A DNA stretch of 64,000 nt from contig JAKOPT010000027.1 in assembly GCA_029778715.1 (NCBI GenBank), positions 1 through 64,000 on the forward strand. The letters run 5' to 3'. The stretch comes from Actinomycetes bacterium (GTDB lineage: Bacteria; Actinomycetota; Actinomycetes; Actinomycetales; Dermatophilaceae). The number at the start of each line of letters is the position of its first letter. Position 1 is the first letter of the stretch. A model generated the notes under the pieces. That model had not been told where the DNA came from and ran no database searches. It saw nothing but the letters and a program-made list of their open reading frames with translations. The translations under genes were made by a program, and so were the position numbers. Shown piece after piece: positions 8,460 to 16,373 of this stretch.

Positions 8460-9094
8460 TCCGCCTCTTGCTCGTCGACGACCACCCCATCGTGCGGGCG
8501 GGCATGGTCGCCATGCTCTCCGAGGAACCGGAGTTCGAGATCGTCGGGGAGGCCGCGAACGGGTCCGAGTGTTTGGCCCTGGTACCCCGGGTGCGCCCCG
8601 ATGTCGTCCTCATGGACCTGCGGATGCCTGTCATGGACGGCGCGGAGGCCACGCGCCGCCTCGAGGCCCTCGACGCGGCCATCCGCCCCCGGGTGCTCGT
8701 CCTCACGACCTACGACACCGACGCCGATATCGTGCGCGCCGTCGAGGCGGGGGCCCGGGGCTACCTCCTCAAGGACGCCGCGCTTCCCGAGCTCGCCGAG
8801 GCGATCCGGCGGGCCGCCCGGGGCGAAACCGTGCTCGCCCCCGCCGTGGCCGCGCGGTTGGCCCATCGCCTGCGCGCCCCCAAGGGCCCCGAGTTGACCG
8901 AGCGCGAACTCGACGTGCTGCGCCTGGTCGCCCAGGGCAAGTCGAATGCCGAGGTCGGACGGGCCCTGTTCATCGGCGAGGCGACGGTCAAGACCTACCT
9001 GTTGCGAACCTTCGCCAAGCTGGGAGTCAACGACCGCACGGCCGCGGTGACCGCGGCATACCGGCTGGGCTTCTTCGACCCCCCGCGGGTGTAA
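8456..9094 (+). CDS. LuxR/NarL-family response regulator
   Basis: DNA-binding response regulator, 212 residues. The receiver domain carries acidic residues in LLVDDHPIV and the phospho-acceptor Asp in VVLMDLRMPVMDG (about 54), followed by Thr in LTTYDTD and Lys in LLKDAAL. The C-terminal LuxR helix-turn-helix is LTERELDVLRLVAQG with NAEVGRALFIGEATVKTYL. GTG start overlapping the kinase stop. It is the last gene of the exporter operon, which ends in a long hairpin at 9094. It probably regulates the exporter, possibly through the dyads at 5330-5376. Confidence 0.93.
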   Translation: MIRLLLVDDHPIVRAGMVAMLSEEPEFEIVGEAANGSECLALVPRVRPDVVLMDLRMPVMDGAEATRRLEALDAAIRPRVLVLTTYDTDADIVRAVEAGARGYLLKDAALPELAEAIRRAARGETVLAPAVAARLAHRLRAPKGPELTERELDVLRLVAQGKSNAEVGRALFIGEATVKTYLLRTFAKLGVNDRTAAVTAAYRLGFFDPPRV

Positions 9095-9161
9095 ACATTC
9101 GACCAATAGGTGGGTTGTGTACACACCGGCGGGTACACAACCCACCTATTGGTCGAATGTT
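9094..9161. terminator. 28-bp hairpin made of two opposed R1 units
   Basis: A perfect 28-bp inverted repeat: left arm 9094-9121 and right arm 9134-9161, loop of 12 bases. Each arm contains the R1 core GACCAATAGGTGGGTTGT in opposite orientation. It begins at the last base of the response-regulator stop codon and ends 20 bases before the stop of the convergent DedA gene. A bidirectional terminator-like role is plausible, although there is no T tract. Confidence 0.7.
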
Positions 9162-9181
9162 GACTGGCGGGCCGGGCGGGG

Positions 9182-9829
9182 TCAGGCGGCGGCGGACTCG
9201 CGGCGGTGCTTCCACCACTCGAACACCATCGGCAGCACCGACACGAACACGATGAGGAGGATGGCGGCCTCGAGGTTGTTCTTGATGAACGGGATGGTGC
9301 CGAGGAAGTAGCCGGCCATCGTGACGAGGACGACCCAGATGACGGCACCGACCGCGGACCAGGTGAAGAAGCGTTTCGGGTCCATCTTGCTCACCCCGGC
9401 GACGAGCGTGATGAAGGTGCGCACGATCGGCACGAACCGGCCGAGAACGAGCGCCCGATTGCCATATCGCTCAAAGAAGGCATGGGTCTTGTCGAACCAC
9501 TCGCGCTTGAGGAAGCGCCAGTTCTTGTCGTAGATCGGCGGGCCGACGACGCGCCCGATCCAGTAGCCGGACACGTTGCCGAGGAAGGCCGCGATGGTGA
9601 GCAGGACGATGGCCTGCCACAGCGGCATACCGAGATGCCACTGGGTGCTCGCCGCGAACACGCCCACCATGAAAAGGAGAGAGTCGCCGGGCAGGATCGG
9701 CCACAGCAGCCCGCACTCGACGAAGACGACGATGAGCGCCAACCAGATGCCGTAGGTCGTGAGCAGGTATTGGGGGTCCATCCACTGCGGGCCGAGGGCA
9801 GGCGCCATGGTCGTCACGTCGAGGATCAT
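9182..9829 (-). CDS. DedA family membrane protein
   Basis: Inner-membrane protein of 215 residues in the DedA/SNARE-associated family, whose members take part in lipid flipping and membrane homeostasis. Typical signatures are present: an acidic-plus-glycine motif in VECGLLWPILPGDSLL (about 37-52), the re-entrant region FLGNVSGYWIGRVVG (about 82-96), and FFERYGNRALVLGRFVPIVRTF (about 118-139). Three or four hydrophobic helices follow. ATG at 9829 gives a normal family length; a second ATG at 9808 is possible. Upstream lie two R2 repeats, so longer N-termini read into repeat DNA are not credible. Confidence 0.9.
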   Translation of the reverse strand: MILDVTTMAPALGPQWMDPQYLLTTYGIWLALIVVFVECGLLWPILPGDSLLFMVGVFAASTQWHLGMPLWQAIVLLTIAAFLGNVSGYWIGRVVGPPIYDKNWRFLKREWFDKTHAFFERYGNRALVLGRFVPIVRTFITLVAGVSKMDPKRFFTWSAVGAVIWVVLVTMAGYFLGTIPFIKNNLEAAILLIVFVSVLPMVFEWWKHRRESAAA

Positions 9830-9969
9830 CTCGCCAGCGTATGCCGCGAGCCTGTGTCTCGCCTGTGCCGCGGCCTCTCGGTGTGGTCGGTGGGCGATCT
9901 CCCGCAGCGCCCCGGCGTTCGGCTCGGGATGCTCGCTCCGGGACGCTGACCGGCGTGTTCTCGTGCGGC

Positions 9970-10091
9970 CTACCGTGCAGTAGGCGGGGTGATCACCCGA
10001 GCTTTCGCAGGGGAGCCCGCACGGGGTGTGGCGCTGGCCCGCGGGGTGCGTCTCAGGGGGCACCTGTGCCCCACCATGCACAGGGCTCACG
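9970..10091 (+). repeat. R2 repeat, copy a
   Basis: Unit of about 122 bp, beginning CTACCGTGCAGTAG, then a GTGATCACC dyad, GCAGGGGAGCC, and closing with CACCTGTGCCCCACCATG and CACAGGGCTC. The last part can form a 7-bp stem (CCTGTGC/GCACAGG). It lies in the 683-base gene-free stretch between dedA and the importer lipoprotein gene. Confidence 0.85.
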
Positions 10092-10166
10092 CGGCATACG
10101 GGAATCACTCTGGGACGTCGGCACGTTCGGCCCGGGATGTTGCTCTCTCCTGCGTGTCCTCGCGGC

Positions 10167-10289
10167 CTACCGTGCAGTAGGTGGGGTGATCACCCCACCT
10201 TTCGCAGGGGAGCCCGCACGAGGGGTTGCGCTGGCCGCCGAGGGCGCGCCTCAGGGGCCACCTGTGCCCCACCAGGCACAGAGCTCGCA
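10167..10289 (+). repeat. R2 repeat, copy b
   Basis: Second direct copy, 197 bases after copy a. Here the internal dyad is a perfect 20-bp palindrome centred at 10189/10190 (GGTGGGGTGA followed by its complement, 10180-10199). It contains no gene. Confidence 0.85.
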
Positions 10290-10310
10290 TCACGCGGACG
10301 TCGTTGCGCC

Positions 10311-10343
10311 CTTGGCTGAAGCGTGATGGTCGTGGGGACGACC
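10311..10343 (+). repeat. R5 element, degenerate left half
   Basis: CTTGGCTGAAGCGTGATGG followed by TCGTGGGGACGACC matches the left arm, loop and start of the right arm of the perfect palindrome at 54509-54558 with only about three changes. The right arm has decayed. Both copies sit beside R2 repeats. Confidence 0.6.
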
Positions 10344-10512
10344 CTGGGCTCAAAGGATTGTCGCAACACCCCTGGTAGGAAGGGGTTTGTTGGATAGGTG
10401 CACGGGCCGGGTGTCGGAGCGCTCCGTTATTCTCGGCGCCATCGAAAGCACACCTGTGTGTGGTGGTCGCGCGCCGTTGCGCGGGCCTCGCACCGGCATG
10501 TCAGGAGTCCTC

Positions 10513-11385
10513 ATGTCCCGCACTTCGACCGCGATGCGTGTCCTCGTCGCCGCTTCGGCCCTGAGCGCCCTGGCCCTCGCCGGATGTGGGGCCCCGGCGT
10601 CGACGACGTCTTCGGCGTCGCCGTCCGGGTCGGTGTCGTGCGCCAAGGACTCGCTCAAGACCCACACGGCCGGCAAGTTGACGGTCGCGACCGACAAACC
10701 GGCATACTCGCCGTGGTTCGTCGACGACGACCCGAGCAATGGCAAGGGCTACGAAGCGGCAGTGGCCTACGCCATCGCCGACAAGTTGGGGTTCGCCAAG
10801 GGCGATGTGACCTGGGTGCGGGCGACCTTCACCTCGGTGACGTCCCCGGGCGCCAAGCCCTTCGACTTCGACGTCAACCAGGTCTCGATCACCGATGAGC
10901 GCAAGAACGCCGTCGACTTCTCCAGCGGCTACTACACCGTGCGCCAGGCCGTCGTCACGACCAAGGGCAGCGCGATCGACGGCAAGACGAGCATCGCCGA
11001 CCTCAAGGGCGCAAAACTCGGTGGTCAGGTGGGCACGACGTCACTGGCGGCGATCACCAAGCAGATCGGTGCGACTTCCGCCCCGTCGGTCTACGACACC
11101 AACGACCTGGCCGTGCAAGCCCTGAAGAACAAGCAGATCGACGGCCTCGTGGTCGACCTGCCCACCGCCTTCTATGTAACCGGCGCCCAACTCGACGACG
11201 GTGTCATCGTCGGCCAGTTGCCGGCCTCCGGTGGGACCCCCGAGCAGTTCGGCGCGGTCCTCGACAAGGGCTCGGCGTTGACGGCGTGCGTGAGTCAGGC
11301 CGTCGACGCGCTGCGTACCGACGGCGCGCTCACCAAGCTCGAGGCGCAATGGCTGGCCCAGCAGGGCGCCCCCGAGCTCAAGTGA
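10513..11385 (+). CDS. Polar amino-acid ABC importer, substrate-binding lipoprotein
   Basis: Extracytoplasmic solute-binding lipoprotein, 290 residues. The signal peptide ends in the lipobox LALAGC with the acylated Cys at 25. A Ser/Thr-rich linker precedes the SBP_bac_3 domain, recognisable from GKLTVATDKPAYSPW, the central FDFDVNQVSITDERKNAVDFS stretch and DLKGAKLGGQVGTTS. Family members bind amino acids such as cystine, glutamine or arginine; the exact substrate is not readable. ATG at 10513 is preceded by CAGGAG at good spacing. Permease and ATPase genes follow in the same direction, giving a complete three-gene PAAT importer. Confidence 0.92.
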   Translation: MSRTSTAMRVLVAASALSALALAGCGAPASTTSSASPSGSVSCAKDSLKTHTAGKLTVATDKPAYSPWFVDDDPSNGKGYEAAVAYAIADKLGFAKGDVTWVRATFTSVTSPGAKPFDFDVNQVSITDERKNAVDFSSGYYTVRQAVVTTKGSAIDGKTSIADLKGAKLGGQVGTTSLAAITKQIGATSAPSVYDTNDLAVQALKNKQIDGLVVDLPTAFYVTGAQLDDGVIVGQLPASGGTPEQFGAVLDKGSALTACVSQAVDALRTDGALTKLEAQWLAQQGAPELK

Positions 11386-11479
11386 CCCCTCGGTGACCAC
11401 CGGCGACCCCTCGTCGACATGCGGTGCCCGGGTGTCTGCGGCGGGCCGTGGTGTCGGCGACCCCTCGGTGACCACCGGC
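11384..11479 (+). repeat. 21-bp direct repeat spanning the permease start region
   Basis: GACCCCTCGGTGACCACCGG plus C occurs at 11384-11404 and again at 11459-11479, exactly 75 bases (25 codons) apart. Each copy contains the same in-frame GTG (11393 and 11468), so a small duplication has created two possible starts for the permease. The first copy overlaps the lipoprotein stop codon. Confidence 0.6.
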
Positions 11480-12394
11480 ACCGACACCCCCGATCCCGAC
11501 GGTCGGGGTGGGTCGGTCCTCCGGGCCGGTTCGCGGCTCGCCGGGCCGCAGGGGTGGGCGCCGTCCGCGCTGGAACGGGAGCGGGCGGCATACCGGAAAC
11601 GCCGTTCGGTGCGCTCGCTCACGGTCTCAGCGCTGAGCACGGCCGTGGTCGCTGCGGTCCTCGTCGTGCTCGTCACCTCGGCGCCCGGGTGGCCGGCGGT
11701 GCGGCACGCCTACTTCTCGTGGGACAAGGCGGTCGCGTCGTTCCCGGCGGTGCTCGACGGGCTGTGGCTCAATATCCGGATCATGGCCGTCTGCGGGGTC
11801 ATCATCGCCGTGCTCGGGTTGTTGATCGCGGTGGGGCGCACCCTGCGGGGGCCGGTCGCGTTCCCGGTGCGGGTGTTGTGCACGGGTTATGTCGACCTGT
11901 TTCGCGGGCTGCCGCTGCTCCTGGTGTTGTTGCTCCTTGGTTACGGTATGCCGGCCTTGCGCCTCACCGGGGTACCGAACTCCCCGCTCTTCTGGGGTGG
12001 GATGGCGCTCGTGCTGTCCTACTCGGCGTATGTCGCCGAGGTGTTCCGCGCTGGGATCGAATCGGTCCACCCCTCGCAGCGGGCGGCGGCGCGCTCGCTG
12101 GGGTTGACCTATGGCAAGACCCTGCGCCATGTCGTGCTGCCGCAGGCGGTGCGCCGGGTGGTGCCGCCGCTGATGAACGACCTTGTGTCGCTGCAGAAGG
12201 ACTCGGGCCTGGTCTCCATCCTCGGCGTGGTCGACGCGATCCGGGCGGCCCAGATCGAGACGGCGATCGACTTCAACTACACGCCCTATGTCGTGGCCGG
12301 GCTGCTCTTCATCTGCTTGACGATCCCGATGGCGCGGCTGACCGACTGGGTGGCGCGGCGCCAGGGGTTCCAAGGGGCGGGCGGGCACCTGTGA
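11393..12394 (+). CDS. Polar amino-acid ABC importer, permease
   Basis: Membrane subunit of the importer. The conserved domain starts near residue 75 of the long form: a first helix (SALSTAVVAAVLVVLV), then the HisM/GlnP-type permease with EAA loop SQRAAARSLGLTYGKTLRHVVLPQA, and NDLVSLQKDSGLVSILG. About 65 unusual N-terminal residues precede the first helix if the GTG at 11393 is used. The GTG at 11468, in the second copy of a 21-bp direct repeat, would shorten this, and neither has a clear ribosome binding site. The start is therefore uncertain, while the domain call is firm. It lies between its lipoprotein and its ATPase. Confidence 0.88.
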   Translation: MTTGDPSSTCGARVSAAGRGVGDPSVTTGTDTPDPDGRGGSVLRAGSRLAGPQGWAPSALERERAAYRKRRSVRSLTVSALSTAVVAAVLVVLVTSAPGWPAVRHAYFSWDKAVASFPAVLDGLWLNIRIMAVCGVIIAVLGLLIAVGRTLRGPVAFPVRVLCTGYVDLFRGLPLLLVLLLLGYGMPALRLTGVPNSPLFWGGMALVLSYSAYVAEVFRAGIESVHPSQRAAARSLGLTYGKTLRHVVLPQAVRRVVPPLMNDLVSLQKDSGLVSILGVVDAIRAAQIETAIDFNYTPYVVAGLLFICLTIPMARLTDWVARRQGFQGAGGHL

Positions 12395-12446
12395 GCATGA
12401 CGTGGCGGCTCGGGGAGGCCGGCGTGGGCGCGGCCGAGGAGGGGTC

Positions 12447-13178
12447 ATGACCCTGTTGTCGGTGCGGCACGTCCGCAAATCCTTCGGGGCCCATGTGGTG
12501 CTCGAGGACCTCACCATGTCGGTCGAGGCCGGACAGTGCGTCGTCCTCATCGGCCCCTCAGGCTCCGGCAAGTCCACGATCCTGCGCTGCCTCAACCTGC
12601 TCGAACAGGTCGACGACGGGCAAATCGTGCTGTCCGGCGACGACATCACCGACCCGCGCGTCAACGCCGACGCCGTGCGAGCCCGGATCGGGATGGTCTT
12701 CCAGGCCTACAACCTCTTCCCCCACATGTCCGTGCTCGACAACGTGACGTTGGCGCCGCGGCGGGTCCACGGCATACCGGCCGCCCAAGCCCGCGAGAAG
12801 GCGATGGCGATGCTCGAGCGCGTGGGCCTAGCCGACAAGGCGCGCGCCCGACCCGACGACCTCTCCGGCGGCCAGCAGCAGCGGGTCGCCATCGCCCGCG
12901 CCCTCGTCAACGGCCCCGAACTCATGCTCCTCGACGAGGTCACTTCGGCGCTCGACCCCGAACTCGTCGGTGAGGTCCTCGACCTCCTCGTCGAGCTCAA
13001 GTCCGAGGGCATGACGATGGTGCTCAACACGCACGAGATGGGGTTCGCGCGCGAGGTGGCCGACACCGTGTGCTTCCTCCACGACGGGCGGGTCCACGAG
13101 TCCGGTGCGCCGGCCCAGGTGCTCGGCGATCCGGTGCAGCCGCGCACCCGCGAATTCTTGCGGCGCGTCCATGGTTGA
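12447..13178 (+). CDS. Polar amino-acid ABC importer, ATP-binding protein
   Basis: ATPase of the PAAT importer, 243 residues. Walker A GPSGSGKSTILRCLN (near 34), Q-loop VFQAYNLFPH, signature LSGGQQQRVAIARAL, Walker B LMLLDEVTSALDPE and switch His in LNTHEMGFA are all intact. The sequence is of the GlnQ/TcyC group. ATG at 12447 was preferred over GTG 12402 because GAGGAGGGG precedes it and the family begins there. The last eight bases overlap the start of the SpoU methyltransferase gene, so that gene is probably cotranscribed although functionally unrelated. Confidence 0.93.
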   Translation: MTLLSVRHVRKSFGAHVVLEDLTMSVEAGQCVVLIGPSGSGKSTILRCLNLLEQVDDGQIVLSGDDITDPRVNADAVRARIGMVFQAYNLFPHMSVLDNVTLAPRRVHGIPAAQAREKAMAMLERVGLADKARARPDDLSGGQQQRVAIARALVNGPELMLLDEVTSALDPELVGEVLDLLVELKSEGMTMVLNTHEMGFAREVADTVCFLHDGRVHESGAPAQVLGDPVQPRTREFLRRVHG

Positions 13179-13821
13179 GCCGGGGGAGCGCGACGAGGTG
13201 GGTCTCGGCCCGTGGGTCGGGCGGTGGCCGGTCGGCGAGCAATGGGACCCCGAACTGCTGCGCGACGGCGACCGGCGCAACGTCGAGGACCGGTTCCGCT
13301 ACTGGCGCCACGACGCGATCGTCGCCGCCCTCGACCGGCAGCGGCACCCGCTCCACATCGCCATCGAGAACTGGGAGCACGACTTCAACATCGGCTCCAT
13401 CGTGCGCACCGCCAACGCGTTCAACGTCGCCGCCTTCCACATCGTCGGCCGGCGCCGGTGGAACCGCCGCGGCGCCATGGTCACCGACCGCTACCAGCAC
13501 GAGATCCACCACCCGTCCGTGGCGGACCTCGTCGCGTGGGCGGCCGCGGCCGGGTCGGGTGGGGACGGCATACCAATCATCGGGGTAGACAACGTCCCCG
13601 GCTCGGTGCCGTTGGAGGGGTATGCCGTGCCGCGGGCTTGTGTGCTCGTCTTCGGTTCCGAGGGGCCGGGGCTTTCGGCGCAGATGCGGGCGGCGTGTTC
13701 GGCGATCGTGCATATCACGCAGTACGGCTCGACCCGTTCGATCAATGCCGGTGCCGCGGCGGCCATCGCGATGTACGAGTGGACCCGCCAGCACGTGCCC
13801 GCGGCCGACCACCATGAATGA
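13171..13821 (+). CDS. SpoU/TrmH-family RNA 2'-O-methyltransferase
   Basis: Knotted (SPOUT) RNA ribose methyltransferase of 216 residues. The three SpoU motifs are present: NIGSIVRTANAFNVAAFHIVG (motif 1, with Asn and Arg), LVFGSEGPGLS (motif 2) and STRSINAGAAAAIAMYEW (motif 3). The enzyme transfers methyl from S-adenosylmethionine to a tRNA or rRNA ribose; the target nucleotide cannot be read. ATG 13171 lies in the tail of the ATPase gene and gives a family-like N-terminus. It overlaps the next gene (alkyltransferase-like) by eight bases. Confidence 0.88.
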   Translation: MVEPGERDEVGLGPWVGRWPVGEQWDPELLRDGDRRNVEDRFRYWRHDAIVAALDRQRHPLHIAIENWEHDFNIGSIVRTANAFNVAAFHIVGRRRWNRRGAMVTDRYQHEIHHPSVADLVAWAAAAGSGGDGIPIIGVDNVPGSVPLEGYAVPRACVLVFGSEGPGLSAQMRAACSAIVHITQYGSTRSINAGAAAAIAMYEWTRQHVPAADHHE

Positions 13822-14155
13822 CCTGCTCGTCGAGCGCATCCTCGTCGCCGTCGAACAGGTGCCGCGCGGGCGAGTGGTGTCCTACGGCGACATCGCGGAG
13901 TTGGTCGGGACCGGGCCTCGCCAGGTGGGGTCGGTGCTGGCCCAGTGGGGCGGCGACGTCACCTGGTGGCGGGTGACCAACGCCGCCGGCGAACTGCCCG
14001 CGCAGCTGCGAGCCGAGGCGGCCCGACGGTGGGCCGCGGAGGGAATCGAGGTCAAGCCGAACGGCCGCGGGTGCCGGATCGCGGCATACCGGGTGGATCT
14101 GCCCGCGTGGGCAACGGCATACGAGCAGGCAACCAGGCACCTGCCGTCCGGATAA
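13814..14155 (+). CDS. Alkyltransferase-like protein (ATL)
   Basis: Small DNA-binding protein of 113 residues related to the C-terminal domain of O6-alkylguanine-DNA alkyltransferase. The helix-turn-helix signature VPRGRVVSYGDIAELVG and recognition helix PRQVGSVLAQ are present. At the position of the PCHR active site the sequence is TWWRVTNAAGEL: the acceptor Cys is Trp and the preceding Pro is Thr. In known ATL proteins a Cys-to-Trp change abolishes alkyl transfer, and the protein instead marks lesions for nucleotide excision repair. That role is inferred here from the family. ATG at 13814 overlaps the methyltransferase gene. Confidence 0.85.
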   Translation: MNDLLVERILVAVEQVPRGRVVSYGDIAELVGTGPRQVGSVLAQWGGDVTWWRVTNAAGELPAQLRAEAARRWAAEGIEVKPNGRGCRIAAYRVDLPAWATAYEQATRHLPSG

Positions 14156-14254
14156 GGCCGCCCAAGCCAACAGCCCCCACTGGCAAGCGAGGCACCCTCA
14201 CCCGCGGTTGGGCCCAACCCGGCTGCAGCAGCGGCGCGCACCGGCGCGTGACCC

Positions 14255-14953
14255 TTACCCCTGGTCGCGACGGCCCAACTCCTCGGGCGTGGCGTACCGG
14301 AACACCCGCTCCTGCCCGCTCAAGGCCGCGATCCGCTCCATCAGGGCGTCGGTGGCCTCCCGCCAAGCCGCCGGGTCCTCCTCCCGCCCCCGCCACGGCG
14401 ACAGGTCGAGCGGCGCGCCGTAGGTGATCGTCACCCGGGCCCGACCCCGCAACCGCCGCCACCCCGGGTGCCCCGGCAGCACGACCTCGCGGGTCCCCCT
14501 CACTCCGACGGGCACGACCGGCACCCCCATCGGCAACGCGACCCGCATGATCCCGGTCCGGCCGCGATAGAGCCGGCCGTCGGGCGAGCGCGTCCCCTCG
14601 GGGAAGATCGCCCACACCCCTCCGGCCTCCAACAGCGCCCGGGCCGTCACCAACGCCGGCTCAGCCGCCGAAGCCCCCGACACATCGACCGGCACCTGCC
14701 CGATCGCCCTCAGGAACCACGCGAGCGCCCGCGCGCCCGCCGACCGGCCCGTGTAGTACTTCGTCTTGGCGATGAAGATGACCTTGCGCGGCACGCCCAT
14801 CGAGATCCCCACCGGGTCGACCATCGTCAGGTGGTTGGGCGCGACGACGAACGCCCCGGACCGCGGCAGATTCTCCCGGCCCTCCCAGCGCAGCCGCAGG
14901 TACCAGCGCGCGACCGGCCCGAGGAGGACGAACTTGAAAACCCAATACCACAC
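14255..14953 (-). CDS. PlsC-type acyltransferase
   Basis: 1-acyl-sn-glycerol-3-phosphate acyltransferase family, 232 residues, probably membrane-associated through the hydrophobic N-terminus (WYWVFKFVLLGPVARWYL). The catalytic HX4D motif is NHLTMVDPVG (about 40-50); block III is FPEGTRSPDGRLYRG. The usual role is to make phosphatidic acid from lysophosphatidic acid. GTG at 14953 is preceded by AGGA at nine bases. It is divergent from the GNAT gene across only 24 bases. A second, HAD-fused PlsC is encoded at 58186. Confidence 0.88.
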   Translation of the reverse strand: MWYWVFKFVLLGPVARWYLRLRWEGRENLPRSGAFVVAPNHLTMVDPVGISMGVPRKVIFIAKTKYYTGRSAGARALAWFLRAIGQVPVDVSGASAAEPALVTARALLEAGGVWAIFPEGTRSPDGRLYRGRTGIMRVALPMGVPVVPVGVRGTREVVLPGHPGWRRLRGRARVTITYGAPLDLSPWRGREEDPAAWREATDALMERIAALSGQERVFRYATPEELGRRDQG

Positions 14954-14977
14954 GGGCCGCGATCCTAGGCTGTGCGG

Positions 14978-15826
14978 GTGACTCCTGACGCATTGCTGGC
15001 CGAGTTTCGCCGTCAAGTGCGCCTCGCCGATGCCGATCGCAACCTCACCCACCTCACCGAGCGCATCGGCCTCGTCCGTCGCAGCTATCCCGCGGACCCG
15101 ACCGATCCGGGCGCCATGATCGAGTCTCCCGACGGGCTCGGCGACACCGAGGACGAGATCGCGGCGGCCATCGCGACCGAGGTCGCCTTCTTCACCGCCC
15201 GCGGCCAACGTGTCGAGTGGAAGACGTATGCCGACGACGCCCCCGCCGATCTCGTCTCGAGGCTCGCGGCGGCCGGGTTCGCCGTCGGCGACGTGGAAGT
15301 CCTCATGCTCGGCCGCGCTGCCGACCTGGTGCCGATCTGCGCGGACCCGTTGCCCCCGGGGCTCGGCCTCCGCGAGTTCTCCGGCGCCGTCGACTGGGCC
15401 CGGGCCAGCGCCCTCATGGACACCGTCTGGGGGGCCAAGGACAACTGGGTCAACGACGTCTTGCGGCGCGAGCAAGAGGCCGCCCCCGATCGCTTCCGCC
15501 CGGTGTTCGTCGAGGAAACTGCCGGTGCCCGCCGGGTTGTCTCGTATGCCGCGCTGCGCCTCACCCCGGGCGTGGACTTCGCGGGGCTGTGGGGTGGGGC
15601 GACGCACCCGGACTATCGGGGACGGGGACTCTATCGGGCGCTCACGGCATACCGGGCTCAACTGGCCCTGGCCGCCGGGCATCCCTATGTGCGGGTCGAC
15701 ACCTCGCCGGACAGCCGCCCCATCCTGACCCGGCTCGGCCTGCACCCGGTGACGACGACGACCCCGTGCGTCCTGGAGGTGCGGCCCATGCCCGACACTG
15801 GACCTGGCCGACGCACCACAGCGTGA
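14978..15826 (+). CDS. GNAT-family acetyltransferase
   Basis: Cytosolic protein of 282 residues. The N-terminal half (1-130) has a degenerate acyltransferase fold; the C-terminal half is a GNAT domain with LWGGATHPDYRGRGLYRALTAY carrying the acetyl-CoA pyrophosphate-binding RGRG loop, and ending ILTRLGLHPVTTTTPCVLEV. The substrate is unknown. GTG at 14978 was chosen; GTG at 14972 two codons earlier is equally possible. The start lies 24 bases from the divergent plsC start, which leaves no room for a leader, so a leaderless mRNA is likely. Confidence 0.78.
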   Translation: MTPDALLAEFRRQVRLADADRNLTHLTERIGLVRRSYPADPTDPGAMIESPDGLGDTEDEIAAAIATEVAFFTARGQRVEWKTYADDAPADLVSRLAAAGFAVGDVEVLMLGRAADLVPICADPLPPGLGLREFSGAVDWARASALMDTVWGAKDNWVNDVLRREQEAAPDRFRPVFVEETAGARRVVSYAALRLTPGVDFAGLWGGATHPDYRGRGLYRALTAYRAQLALAAGHPYVRVDTSPDSRPILTRLGLHPVTTTTPCVLEVRPMPDTGPGRRTTA

Positions 15827-15940
15827 CTTGTCGGCTGACCCGGCTCCCGACGAGCCGCCCGACGTATTGGGGGCGCGCTGCCCGACGTGTTGGGGGACGC
15901 GCTGCCCGACCCGCTGAAGGACGCGCTGCCGACCTCCCGC

Positions 15941-16063
15941 CTACCGTGCAGTAAGTGGGGTGATCGCAACGCCGCTTGCAGGGGAGCCTGCATGAGGTGC
16001 GGCCTTGACCCGCGAAGAACGCCTCAGGGGCCACCTGAGCCCCACCAGGCACAGGGCTCGCAG
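15941..16063 (+). repeat. R2 repeat, copy c
   Basis: First unit of a tandem run filling most of the 547 gene-free bases between the GNAT and AT3 genes. It begins CTACCGTGCAGTAAG and ends GGCACAGGGCTCGCAG. A further 40-odd bases of linker (GCGCTCGGGAGGTTCAGCG...) are shared with copy d. Confidence 0.85.
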
Positions 16064-16104
16064 CGCTCGGGAGGTTCAGCGCCCTGAGCGCCGCCTGCTG
16101 CGGG

Positions 16105-16228
16105 CTACCGTGCAGTAAGTGGGGTGATCACAACGCCGTCGGCAGGGGAGCGTGCATGAGGTGTGGCTTCTGGCCCGTGGGGCGTGCCTCAGGAACCACC
16201 TGAGCCCCACCATGCACAGGGCTCGCAG
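16105..16228 (+). repeat. R2 repeat, copy d
   Basis: Direct copy starting 164 bases after copy c, with the same downstream linker GCGCTCGGGAGGTTCAGCG, so repeat plus linker were duplicated together. Confidence 0.85.
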
Positions 16229-16271
16229 CGCTCGGGAGGTTCAGCGCCCTGCGGCCACCACCTGCTGCGCC

Positions 16272-16316
16272 CTACCGTGCAGTAGGTGGGGTGATCACCA
16301 CGCCGCTCGCAGGGCA
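16272..16316 (+). repeat. R2 repeat, truncated copy e
   Basis: Third unit of the tandem run, starting 167 bases after copy d. Only the first 45 bases (CTACCGTGCAGTAGG to CTCGCAGG) are recognisable; the remainder is replaced by unrelated sequence running into the end of the AT3 gene. Confidence 0.75.
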
Positions 16317-16373
16317 GGGCGCGCGGGCTCGCCACCGACGGGCGTGCGGGCCGCGGGCCGCACGCCGCCATCC

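Noticed and set aside
9841..10353. Short open frames over the gene-free stretch before the importer lipoprotein gene
   Set aside because: They consist of translated R2/R5 repeat DNA, recur at other R2 sites with the same residues, and have no start signals.
15827..16373. Possible small genes between the GNAT and AT3 genes
   Set aside because: All frames are products of the tandem R2 units.
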